DNA of 64,000 nucleotides from Pseudomonas mosselii. Its GTDB lineage: Bacteria > Pseudomonadota > Gammaproteobacteria > Pseudomonadales > Pseudomonadaceae. This document shows, piece after piece, positions 33,584 to 41,807 of this stretch. Position numbers and translations under genes: made by a program. Numbering within the stretch: the first letter of the stretch is position 1; every line of letters begins with the position of its first letter. The stretch is from positions 3,875,501 through 3,939,500 of the forward strand of contig NZ_CP081966.1 of assembly GCF_019823065.1 (NCBI RefSeq). The letters run 5' to 3'. Below the pieces are notes generated by a model that saw only the letters and a program-made list of their open reading frames with translations, ran no database searches and had not been told where the DNA came from.

Positions 33584-35011
33584 ATGATCTTCGCCTCCAA
33601 CGTCTTCCTGTTCCTCTACCTGCCGCTGTTCCTGGCCATCTACTACCTGGCCCGGCCGCAGTGGCGCTCGCTGGTGATCGTCGCCGCCAGCTACGTGTTC
33701 TACGCCTGGTGGCGCCCGGACTTTTTGCTGCTGTTCGTCGCCATCACCGCCTGGAACTACGGCTTCGGTCTGCTCATCAAGGCGCGCCTGGACGCCGGCG
33801 ACAAACGCCGCGCCCTGCGCCTGCTGTGGCTTGGCGTGGTCGGCAACCTGGCCACGCTCGGCTACTTCAAGTACGCCAACTTCGGCGCCGAGGTGCTGGC
33901 CCTGCTGCTGGCGCCGCTAGGCATCAACACCTGGACCCTGGAAAACATCTTCCTGCCGCTGGGTATCTCGTTCTACGTGTTCCATGCCCTGAGCTACATC
34001 GTCGACATCTACCGCAAGGATGCCACGCCCACCCGTAGCTTCATCGACTTCGCCGCCTTCGTCGCGCTGTTCCCGCACCTGGTGGCGGGGCCGATCCTGC
34101 GCTACAGCCAGCTCGCCCCGCAGCTGCGCCAGCGCAGCCACTCGCTTGAGCTGTTCTCGCTGGGGGTGTGCCGTTTCATGCTCGGCTTCATCATGAAGGT
34201 GCTGATCGCCGACCGCCTGGCGCCGATCAACGTGCTGTTCGTCGGCGAAGGCACCCTGCAATTCAGCGATGCCTGGTTCGGCCTGGTGGTCTCGACCCTG
34301 CAGCTGTACTTCGACTTCGCCGGCTACAGCCACATGGCCCTGGGCCTGGCGCTGATGATGGGGTTCCGCTTCCCGGAAAACTTCAACCAGCCCTATGTGT
34401 CGCAGAGCATCACCGAGTTCTGGTCGCGCTGGCACATGACCCTGGCGCATTTCTTGCGCGACTACGTGTACCTGCCGCTGGTACGCAAGCGCGTGGCCGG
34501 CGCCCTGCCGGCGCTGGTATGGACCATGCTGCTGTCGGGCCTGTGGCACGGGGCCAGTTTCGCCTTCATCTGCTGGGGGCTTTTCTTCGGCATCGGCATG
34601 GTGCTGGAGCGCAGGTTCAACCTCGCGACCAAGGTCACCACGCCCTATCACCTGGGTCGCAACCTGCGCACCGCGCTGCTGATCATCCTGAGCATGCCGC
34701 TGTTCTTCACCATGGACCTGCGCCACAGCCTGCAGATCTACCAGGCGCTGCTGGGCTTCAACGGTTTCGGTTCGCTGGAGCTCTACGTGCTCGGCGCCTC
34801 GAAGATGGCCATGGCCTTCGCCCTGGTGGCGGTCGCCTGGCTGATCCTGGCCGGGATCAACAACGTGCGCTTCTACGCCGGCAACAAGGAAGGCTACTTC
34901 ATGCGTCACGTCGGCGTGCTGCACAGCCTGCTGCTGTGGGGCGGCTTCCTGCTGGCGCTGAGCAGCCTGGCGGCCAGTTCGTTCTCGCCGTTCCTGTATT
35001 TCCAGTTCTAG
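33584..35011 (+). CDS. algI: MBOAT O-acetyltransferase AlgI
   Basis: 475 residues, inner-membrane multi-pass protein. MBOAT hallmarks: FWSRWHMTLAHFLRDYVY and the catalytic His in LLSGLWHGASF. It moves acetyl groups to the periplasm, where AlgJ and AlgX use them. It is shorter than P. aeruginosa AlgI (about 520), with the difference near the C-terminus. In the canonical operon algI follows algL; here it follows algE directly, so the acetylation block has been moved forward. Confidence 0.95.
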   Translation: MIFASNVFLFLYLPLFLAIYYLARPQWRSLVIVAASYVFYAWWRPDFLLLFVAITAWNYGFGLLIKARLDAGDKRRALRLLWLGVVGNLATLGYFKYANFGAEVLALLLAPLGINTWTLENIFLPLGISFYVFHALSYIVDIYRKDATPTRSFIDFAAFVALFPHLVAGPILRYSQLAPQLRQRSHSLELFSLGVCRFMLGFIMKVLIADRLAPINVLFVGEGTLQFSDAWFGLVVSTLQLYFDFAGYSHMALGLALMMGFRFPENFNQPYVSQSITEFWSRWHMTLAHFLRDYVYLPLVRKRVAGALPALVWTMLLSGLWHGASFAFICWGLFFGIGMVLERRFNLATKVTTPYHLGRNLRTALLIILSMPLFFTMDLRHSLQIYQALLGFNGFGSLELYVLGASKMAMAFALVAVAWLILAGINNVRFYAGNKEGYFMRHVGVLHSLLLWGGFLLALSSLAASSFSPFLYFQF

Positions 35012-35020
35012 GAGAGTGCC

Positions 35021-36115
35021 ATGTACCCGGTGATGAATTCGGCCGGCAAGGCCAACGGTGTGGTCTTCGCCCTGGCGCTGGCGGCGATGTTCGTCTATTC
35101 GCTGCCGCCGGTGCTGAGCTTCGCCCGCGCCCAGACCGACAGCTGGAACCTGTTTGTCGATGGCAAGCTGCTGCGCAAGTTCGAACAGGTCTACGACAAG
35201 CGCCTGTTCCTGCGCGCACCTTCACAGCGGCTGTGGGCCGACGCCCAGTTCCAGCTGTTCGGCGAAGGCACCAAGGGCGTGGTGCTGGGCAAGGACGGCT
35301 GGCTCTACACCAACCAGGAATACCGCGTGCCCAACGACCTGGACGCCAGCCTGGCGAGCCAGCTGGAGCAAATCGTCAAAGTCCAGAGGCAACTGGCCGA
35401 GCACGGCAAGCACCTGGTGCTGCTGCCGCTGCCGATGAAGCTGGATATCTACGCCAGACACGCCGAGCGCGCCTTCGATCCGCGGGTGCACAGCCTCTAC
35501 GACCGCTTCGTCGCCGACCTGCAGCTACGCCGGCTGGACGTGGTGCCACTGCGCGACGCCTACCTGCGCCACCTGGCCGGCCCACGGCTGTTCCTCAAGT
35601 CCGACACCCACTGGAGCCCGGACGGCGCGCGCCTGTCGGCCTATGAACTGGCCCGCCAGCGCCCGCAGCTGCTCGGCGACCAGGTGTACGTCTCGCACAA
35701 GGCCGGTGACAAGACGGTCAATGGCGACCTGATGAACTACCTGCAGTTCGACCATGCGCGCCTGGCGCCGCAGTTCGGCCCCAACCCGATCGAGCTGTAC
35801 GAGACCCTCCAGGCCGAACAGGACAGCGACGCGCTGTTCGCCGAACAGTCGCAAAGCCTGCTGCTGGTGGGCACCAGCTACAGCAAGATCGACGACTGGA
35901 ACTTCGTCGGGTTCCTCAAGGAGGCGCTCAACCGCGACCTGCTGTCCATCGCCGTGGAGGCCCGCGGGCCGTTCGAGGCGATGAACCAGTTCCTCGCCGG
36001 CGACCAGTTGCAGAACCCGCAGATCGATACCGTGGTCTGGGAGTTCCCCCTGCGCACCCTGTTGGCCCATCGTCCCGGCGCGCTGACCCGCAGCGCCCAG
36101 CCCGGGCATTTCTGA
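35021..36115 (+). CDS. algJ: Alginate O-acetyltransferase AlgJ
   Basis: 364 residues. N-terminal membrane anchor (about 10-30), then a SGNH-like domain with the catalytic DTHW (FLKSDTHWSPDG) and the nucleophile Ser in LVGTSYSKID. AlgJ passes acetyl groups from AlgI towards AlgX in the periplasm. All catalytic elements are intact, so the polymer is expected to be acetylated. 9 bp after algI. Confidence 0.94.
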   Translation: MYPVMNSAGKANGVVFALALAAMFVYSLPPVLSFARAQTDSWNLFVDGKLLRKFEQVYDKRLFLRAPSQRLWADAQFQLFGEGTKGVVLGKDGWLYTNQEYRVPNDLDASLASQLEQIVKVQRQLAEHGKHLVLLPLPMKLDIYARHAERAFDPRVHSLYDRFVADLQLRRLDVVPLRDAYLRHLAGPRLFLKSDTHWSPDGARLSAYELARQRPQLLGDQVYVSHKAGDKTVNGDLMNYLQFDHARLAPQFGPNPIELYETLQAEQDSDALFAEQSQSLLLVGTSYSKIDDWNFVGFLKEALNRDLLSIAVEARGPFEAMNQFLAGDQLQNPQIDTVVWEFPLRTLLAHRPGALTRSAQPGHF

Positions 36116-36133
36116 CGTCCCTAGGAGAACCTG

Positions 36134-36763
36134 ATGAAGCTTTCACCCCTGTTCACCGCCCTGGCGCTGGCCGCCGCCAGCCACACTGCCCTGGCCGCCG
36201 AAGGCAACGCCGACCTGTACGACGCCGTGGCCCCGGCCGATTCGGCGTTCGTGCGCGTACTCAACCTGTCCGACAGCAATGTCGAGGTGGCCCTGAGCGG
36301 CAAGCTCAACCCGCAGAAGGTCGCCCCCGGTCAGCTCAGCGGCTACCGCTTCGTGCCGGCCGGCGTGCACAGGATCGGCATCGGCGCCAAGGCCATCGAA
36401 CCGAACCTGGCGGCCAACGCCGCCAGCACCGTGGTCTATGACGGCAAGCAGTTGCAGTTGATCGCCGACCAGTACGTCAACGAGCCGAAGAAGGCCCAGG
36501 TGGCCTTCTACAACCTGACGCCAGCCCAGGCCACGCTGCGCACCGCCGACGGCAAGCACGAGGTGGTCAAGGCCCTGGCCAGTGGCCAGACCGGCGCGCG
36601 CATGGTCAACGAGATCAAGATCGACTTCGCCGCCTATGTCGGCGACCAGGAAGTGGCCAGCTTCGACGAGCTGTTCCTCAAGAAGGGCCGCTCGTACAGC
36701 TATGTGCTGCTGCCAGGCAACCGCAGCCTGAGCCTGGCCAACAGCATCGACCCGACCGAGTGA
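36134..36763 (+). CDS. algF: Alginate O-acetylation protein AlgF
   Basis: 209 residues. Cleavable signal peptide (cut near TALAAEG) and two small beta-sandwich-like segments; LYDAVAPADSAFVRVLNLSD is the conserved AlgF opening. It is a periplasmic protein required for acetylation, likely as an adaptor between AlgJ and AlgX. In the canonical operon algF lies next to the terminal algA gene; here algX follows instead. Confidence 0.93.
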   Translation: MKLSPLFTALALAAASHTALAAEGNADLYDAVAPADSAFVRVLNLSDSNVEVALSGKLNPQKVAPGQLSGYRFVPAGVHRIGIGAKAIEPNLAANAASTVVYDGKQLQLIADQYVNEPKKAQVAFYNLTPAQATLRTADGKHEVVKALASGQTGARMVNEIKIDFAAYVGDQEVASFDELFLKKGRSYSYVLLPGNRSLSLANSIDPTE

Positions 36764-36793
36764 CGCCGTGCCGCACGCAAGGATGACTGGCCC

Positions 36794-38188
36794 ATGAACA
36801 CCCTCCTCCCCCTCGGCCTTGCGGCCACCCTGGCCCTGCTCGGCACGCAGGCAAAGGCCGCCGAGCCCGCCCGGCCCGGCTGCGAAAACCTGCAGTGCAT
36901 GGTCTGCCCGGCCCTGGCCGAACCGCAGCACTATGCCGAAGGGCGCATGAAGCTGATGCGCCAGATCGTCCCCGGCAAGGAGCGCTGGCTGTTCCGCTCG
37001 ATGGTCGACCTGACCAATGACTTCGGCATTCCCGCGCCCATGCGCCCGGAGTTCGCCCGGCTGATGAACGCGTTCCACCGCCAGGGCATCCAGGTGGCCA
37101 TGGCGATCCAGCCGACCCGCGGCCTGATGCACCGCGACAAGCTCTACCCCGATCAACTGCACGGATTCGACTACCCGCGCGCCAGCCGCAACCTAGACAG
37201 CTACCTGGGGCAACTGCGTCAGGCCGGTGCGGTGGTGGCGCCGATGATGCAGTTGGTGCGCCAGCCACCCCAGGCTGAGTACTTCTTCCGCCGCGACCAC
37301 CACTGGACGCCGAGCGGCGCCGAGGCGACGGCCAAACTGATGGCCGAAGAGATCCGCCGCCAGCCGTTCTACGACAGCCTGACCAAAAAGCGCTACAGCA
37401 CCGAGCCCGGCGTGATGGTGCCCAAGGACGGCACCCTGAACCTGGCCTTGAGCTACATCTGCGGCAACAACTACGGTTTCCAGTACGTGCGCGGCTACCA
37501 GACCGTGCCGCTGACCGACAGCAGCGATGCCCTGTTCGACGAGGCGCCCGACCCCGAGGTGATCCTGGTCGGCGACAGCAACGCCGCGGCTCGCGAGGAC
37601 GAGAGCAAGCAGTTCAACTTCGACGGCTACCTGAAACAGTACCTGGAGGCGGATGTCCTCAACTACGCCCTGCCCGGCGTGGGCGAGGACGGCTCGCTGC
37701 TGGAGTACCTGCTGTCCGCCGACTACAAGCCCGAGGCGCCGCCCAAGCTGATCGTCTGGGAACTGCCGGCCAACTACCGCCTGGATTCGCCGTTGATGTA
37801 CCGCCAGTTGGTGCCGGCGATACACGGCGGCTGCAAGGCGTCCAGGGAAATCCTTGGCACGAAATTGCAGCATCCGCCACTCAAGGTCGGCGAGCGCATA
37901 GAGTTGCTGAGCAATGCTGGCGGCGCCCGGCAGGCCGTGTCCAAGGGCTTTCTCGATATCCGCCTGAGCGACAGGAGCGTCAAGGACTTCTACATCATCG
38001 TCTATTACGACAATGGCGCCCGCGACAAGGTGTGGTTCCGCCGCGAGGCGGCCGTAAGCGGCGGCCAGTACTACCTGGAACTGAGCAAGGCCCCCGAGTT
38101 CGCCGGCGCCAACCTGCTTTCGGTGTTCCTCGAACCAACCAAGGCCGGCACCGCCGCCACCGATGTGGAGACCCGCCTGTGCCTGTGA
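36794..38188 (+). CDS. algX: Alginate acetyltransferase/export protein AlgX
   Basis: 464 residues. Signal peptide, Cys pair CENLQCMVC, SGNH-like domain with DHHW (RRDHHWTPSG) and nucleophile Ser in VGDSNAA, then a C-terminal carbohydrate-binding module. AlgX acetylates mannuronate residues and bridges the periplasmic complex. The catalytic Asp, His and Ser are present. Its end overlaps algL by 10 bp with the chosen algL start. Confidence 0.95.
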   Translation: MNTLLPLGLAATLALLGTQAKAAEPARPGCENLQCMVCPALAEPQHYAEGRMKLMRQIVPGKERWLFRSMVDLTNDFGIPAPMRPEFARLMNAFHRQGIQVAMAIQPTRGLMHRDKLYPDQLHGFDYPRASRNLDSYLGQLRQAGAVVAPMMQLVRQPPQAEYFFRRDHHWTPSGAEATAKLMAEEIRRQPFYDSLTKKRYSTEPGVMVPKDGTLNLALSYICGNNYGFQYVRGYQTVPLTDSSDALFDEAPDPEVILVGDSNAAAREDESKQFNFDGYLKQYLEADVLNYALPGVGEDGSLLEYLLSADYKPEAPPKLIVWELPANYRLDSPLMYRQLVPAIHGGCKASREILGTKLQHPPLKVGERIELLSNAGGARQAVSKGFLDIRLSDRSVKDFYIIVYYDNGARDKVWFRREAAVSGGQYYLELSKAPEFAGANLLSVFLEPTKAGTAATDVETRLCL

Positions 38189-39288
38189 AACCGGCCCCTG
38201 GGGTGCTCCTGCTACTTGCAATCGCCCTGCTGCCCCTCCCCACCCACGCAGCTCAATCGATCTGGCCCGCCCGCGCCACCGCGCAATCGGCCATGATCGG
38301 CGACTACCGCACCCTCACCTGCAGCAAGGCGCCGCCACCGCCCTACACCGCCAGCCTGCACCTGCAAAGCAAGTACGACCCGCGCGACGCCAGCAAGTCC
38401 ACCCTGCGCGCCAGCCCCGATGCCGACAGCGAGCGCGTCGCCCGGCAGATCAAGCAGTTCGTCGGCGGCCTGATCCAGGCCGGCAAGCGCTTCCAGAACG
38501 CCAGCAAGCCGCAGCAGGCCAACATGGCCCTGGCCTGCCAGGACCAGTGGCTGGAACACTGGGCGCAAGCGGGCGCCCTGCTCGACCCGGACGCCAGCAA
38601 CACCGGCATGGCAGCGCGCAAGTGGGCCCTGGCGGCCATGGCCGGCGCGGTGCTGCTGACCCAGGCGGCAGCCGACGGCAAGGCGCCGCTCAGCCCCGCG
38701 CAACGACGCTGGTTCAACCAGCTCGGCGAGCAGGTGATCCGCGAATACGACCCGCGCCGCCAGTCCACCACGGTCTACTTCAACAACCACGACTACTGGG
38801 CCGCCTGGGCGGTGGCCGCCGCCGGCATGCTGGTGGACCGCGACGACTTCATCCGCTGGGCCGACGGCAACCTGCGCCGGGGCCTGGCCCAGGCCGTGCG
38901 CAGTGGCGACCAGGCCTACCTGCCGCTGGAAGTGGCGCGCAGCAAGCTGGCCGCCAACTACAGCCAGTACGCCCTGGTGCCGCTGGTGCTTCTTGGCGAG
39001 TCGGCCCGGGCCAACGGCCTGGCCTGGAGCGAGGACGACCAACGCACCCTCGACCAGCTGGCCACCTTCGCCGCCCGCAGCGTGCTCGCCCCGGACTCCC
39101 TGCCCCAGCTCAAGGGCCAGCGCCAGGCCGACGTCGCGCCCTACAAGCTGGCCTGGCTGATCCCGTTCCTGGCCCGTCGACCCGAGCATGCCCTCGCCCG
39201 CCAGCTCTACGACAGCGAGGACGGCGAAGTGGACAACTACAGCCAGATCGGCGGCCCGCTCAAGCCGGCCTACCCCAACCTGCCTTGA
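38179..39288 (+). CDS. algL: Alginate (mannuronate) lyase AlgL
   Basis: 369 residues from GTG 38179 (TGGAGA 7 bp upstream); GTG 38185 is an alternative. Signal peptide ending THAAQ. PL5 lyase with NNHDYW (catalytic His) and ARSKLAANYSQY, where Arg and Tyr keep the 7-residue spacing of the A1-III/AlgL catalytic pair. It degrades polymer that is misplaced in the periplasm. PL5 enzymes prefer polymannuronate, which suits the product inferred for this locus. Confidence 0.93.
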   Translation: MPVKPAPGVLLLLAIALLPLPTHAAQSIWPARATAQSAMIGDYRTLTCSKAPPPPYTASLHLQSKYDPRDASKSTLRASPDADSERVARQIKQFVGGLIQAGKRFQNASKPQQANMALACQDQWLEHWAQAGALLDPDASNTGMAARKWALAAMAGAVLLTQAAADGKAPLSPAQRRWFNQLGEQVIREYDPRRQSTTVYFNNHDYWAAWAVAAAGMLVDRDDFIRWADGNLRRGLAQAVRSGDQAYLPLEVARSKLAANYSQYALVPLVLLGESARANGLAWSEDDQRTLDQLATFAARSVLAPDSLPQLKGQRQADVAPYKLAWLIPFLARRPEHALARQLYDSEDGEVDNYSQIGGPLKPAYPNLP

Positions 39289-39302
39289 TCAAGGACGCTC
39301 CC

Positions 39303-40736
39303 ATGGCACCGTTCAGCCGCTTTTATTTCACCTGCCTGGCCGCCCTGCTGCTGGCGACCACCGCGCGGGCCGCGCCGGTGATGGACACATTGCCCCAGGC
39401 GCAGCACCAGCAGCAGCTGGAGCAACTGCGCCACCAGACCCGTCAGGCGGTGACCTTCGAGCAGGCGCGCCGCCCGCCACCTGCGGGCCGCGCCAGCGTC
39501 AGCCTGCAGCCGATGTTCTCGTCCCAGGCCGGCAGCTGGCCGTTCGAGCCGTTCGTCAACAACGGCCTGTTCCGCGCCATCGCCGGCTACCAGGCGCATC
39601 ACCCCCAGGCCGTGGTGCTGCGCGGTGGCAGCATCACCTTGGCGCAGCTGCACGATGCGCTGCACGACCCACGGGTGCTCAAGCGCTACAAGGACGGCTA
39701 CCTGCTGAGCTACCCGTTGATGATCGGCGCCGATGCGGGGCTGCGGCTGGAGGGCACGCGCCTCTACCTGTACAGCTTCTCCGGTACCGCACTGATCAAC
39801 CAGGGCTGGCTGGGGCTGAACCAATCGACGCTGGAAAGCGTCGCCGGCGACAAGCCCGGCAACACCGACCGTGCCTGGCGGCCCTTCGTGGTGGCCTGGG
39901 CTGGCAGCCATACCGAGGTGATCGGCTCGACGCTCAAGCGCCTGGGCTACAACGCCAACCTGTCCCGCGGCCTGAGCACCGCGCTCAGCACCCAGCAGGC
40001 GGCCAGTACGCGTCCCGCCACGCTGCTGGTGGAAGCCAGCCATTTCAGCGAGCTGTCCAGCGCGGTGGAGCTGCAGCACAGCCAGGCGACCATCATCGAC
40101 AGCCGTTTCGAAGGCTCGCAGCAGTATGCCATCGACACCCGCGACAGCCAGCTGAGCCTGCGTGGCAACCAGTTGCGCGGCGTCGACAACAACAGCGGCG
40201 TGCGCCTGCGTGGCCAGACCCGGGCATTGATCGAAAACAACCTGATCCTCGGCGCCACCAAGGCCGCCATCGAGATCAGCGACCAGCACGGCACCGTGCT
40301 GCTGGCCGGCAATCGCATCGGCGACAGCCGTGGGCATGGCATCCAGCTGCGCGACCTCGCGCCGACGGCCGAAGCCCCGTTGCTGATCGACGACAACCTG
40401 CTGGCCAGCAGCCAGGGCAGCGCGGTGGATGCCAGCGAGGTCACGGGCCTGACGCTGGTGGGTAACCGGATCGGCAATACGCCGGAGTACGCCATCAGCC
40501 TGCGCAACGCCACGCCGCAGCCCGGGCCGCTGGTGATCAGCGGCAATCGCCTGGGGCAGGTGGGTAAGGCCGTGGTGCGGGTCGAGGGGGTGCGCGAGGT
40601 CGAGTTGGGGGGCAATCGCTTCGATGGCAAGGCACTGCTGCAGAACCTGCTGGCCGGCGACCTGCTGGCGTTGCAGGGGCCGGTGCTGGAGGCAATGCTG
40701 GTACAGGAACAGATGGTCAGGGTGCGCCAGGACTGA
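39303..40736 (+). CDS. algG: AlgG-like beta-helix protein with altered epimerase motif
   Basis: 477 residues, shorter than P. aeruginosa AlgG (about 540). Signal peptide to about residue 23, an N-terminal domain with FRPF/FVVAWAG-type blocks, then a parallel beta-helix with repeats such as NNLILGATKAAIEISDQHG and NRIGDSRGHGIQLRD. Where AlgG has the catalytic DPHD, this protein has D278-T279-R280-D281 (codons 40134-40145), so the His that acts as base is replaced by Arg. C5-epimerisation is therefore unlikely, but the separate structural role of AlgG in protecting the polymer may persist. Last gene of the cluster; no algA follows. Confidence 0.88.
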   Translation: MAPFSRFYFTCLAALLLATTARAAPVMDTLPQAQHQQQLEQLRHQTRQAVTFEQARRPPPAGRASVSLQPMFSSQAGSWPFEPFVNNGLFRAIAGYQAHHPQAVVLRGGSITLAQLHDALHDPRVLKRYKDGYLLSYPLMIGADAGLRLEGTRLYLYSFSGTALINQGWLGLNQSTLESVAGDKPGNTDRAWRPFVVAWAGSHTEVIGSTLKRLGYNANLSRGLSTALSTQQAASTRPATLLVEASHFSELSSAVELQHSQATIIDSRFEGSQQYAIDTRDSQLSLRGNQLRGVDNNSGVRLRGQTRALIENNLILGATKAAIEISDQHGTVLLAGNRIGDSRGHGIQLRDLAPTAEAPLLIDDNLLASSQGSAVDASEVTGLTLVGNRIGNTPEYAISLRNATPQPGPLVISGNRLGQVGKAVVRVEGVREVELGGNRFDGKALLQNLLAGDLLALQGPVLEAMLVQEQMVRVRQD

Positions 40737-40752
40737 AAAATACACGGCCCCT

Positions 40753-40861
40753 GAGCGGCCTTGTGTCGCGAAAGGGGCGCGGAGCGACCCCAGGATTTCA
40801 GCGTAAAAGCAAAGATCGCCGGGGGCCGCGTTGCGGCCCTTTCGCGACGCAAGGCCGCTCA
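40753..40861. repeat. Inverted pair of P. putida-type REP elements
   Basis: One copy at 40753-40791 (starts GAGCGGCCTTGTGTCGCGAAA) read in the opposite sense to the second at 40821-40861 (contains TTTCGCGACGCAAGGCCGCTC). Together they can fold into a long cruciform and close the space between the convergent algG and GNAT genes, where they may also serve as terminator. Confidence 0.8.
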
Positions 40862-40871
40862 CAGGATCGTG

Positions 40872-41303
40872 TCAGGGCACCGGACGCTGCATCCGCACGA
40901 AACACTCGTCCATCCCGACCTCGACGAACCCTCGGCGCTGATACAGGCGCCGCGCCGGGTTGCTGCTGAACACCATCAGCCGCAGCCACGGCAACCGGCG
41001 CTGTACAGTCCAGCCAGCCAACTGCTCCAGCACCCAGCCGCCCACGCCCCGGCCACGATGCTCGGGCAGCAGATGCAGCTCGCGGATATACAGCGCCTGG
41101 CGGTCCTGGCTGAGGCTGCAAAAGCCCAGCACCCGATCGTCCTCGACCACCAGCCACTGTTCGCGCCAGCCCCAGGCTTCATCGAAGGCTTCCTCGATCC
41201 ACAACAGGTCGAATTCGCGGTAATACGGCAGCATGGCGCGGCGCGTGAGGTCACGGGCAAACGTGAGGTGTTCGTCGGTCGCAGGGATCAGTTCAAGGGG
41301 CAT
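40872..41303 (-). CDS. GNAT-family N-acetyltransferase
   Basis: 143 residues. The GNAT fold with motif A as HLLPEHRGRGVGGWVLEQL (acetyl-CoA loop Q/RxxGxG/A) and a C-terminal NPARRLYQRRGFVEVG. Substrate unknown. ATG 41303 follows a Shine-Dalgarno-like AACTGATCC-free region poorly, but it overlaps the upstream gene by 11 bp, which suggests coupling. It is the first chromosomal gene after the alginate-like locus. Confidence 0.85.
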   Translation of the reverse strand: MPLELIPATDEHLTFARDLTRRAMLPYYREFDLLWIEEAFDEAWGWREQWLVVEDDRVLGFCSLSQDRQALYIRELHLLPEHRGRGVGGWVLEQLAGWTVQRRLPWLRLMVFSSNPARRLYQRRGFVEVGMDECFVRMQRPVP

Positions 41304-41679
41304 AACACACCGGCGAACTGGCCGGCCCACGGCGCTCCAGTTCGTCCTCAAGCCACCGGGCCAGCACCTGGGCGTTGTTGTGCTCGGAGTCCTTGCCGGC
41401 GTACAGCAAGGTCAGGTCGCCTTTGCCGGCCAGGTCCAGCAGCGGATACCAGTGCTCGGGGTGGGCGGCCAACTCCTGCTGGTAGCGCTGGGTGAAACCG
41501 GCAAAGTCGAGCTCGCCGGCGTGAAACGCCTTGCGCAGTGCGTCGGACGGCGCCACTTCACGCAGCCACTGCCCGTGCAGGTCCTCCTTGCGTTTGTTGC
41601 GCGGCCAAAGACGATCGACCAGCACGCGTTGGCCATCCCCGCCCTCGAGCGCCTCGTAGACGCGTTTACAGCGAATCAT
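41293..41679 (-). CDS. DUF488 family protein
   Basis: 128 residues from ATG 41679 (AGGAG 8 bp upstream). Family hallmarks: RVLVDRLWPRNKRKEDL near the N-terminus and LTLLYAGKDSEHNNAQVL near the C-terminus. The function of DUF488 (YeaO-like) proteins is not established. Overlaps the GNAT gene by 11 bp, so the two are probably one transcript. Divergent from the phosphate transporter. Confidence 0.85.
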   Translation of the reverse strand: MIRCKRVYEALEGGDGQRVLVDRLWPRNKRKEDLHGQWLREVAPSDALRKAFHAGELDFAGFTQRYQQELAAHPEHWYPLLDLAGKGDLTLLYAGKDSEHNNAQVLARWLEDELERRGPASSPVCYAP

Positions 41680-41807
41680 GCAGCACTCCTGCGACATCGT
41701 TCCCCAGACAGCCTAGGGCCTTCATTGATCGAGGTCACGCCCTGGTAACGAATTGTTTCTATGCTGAAGACTTTCGGCACCACCGCCCGACGCCAACCGG
41801 AGCCCTC

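Noticed and set aside
38163..40736. An 857-codon frame seeming to fuse the algL region to algG
   Set aside because: Only the part from 39303 is coding. The upstream part is an out-of-frame reading of algL, and a signal peptide with a proper start marks the real algG.
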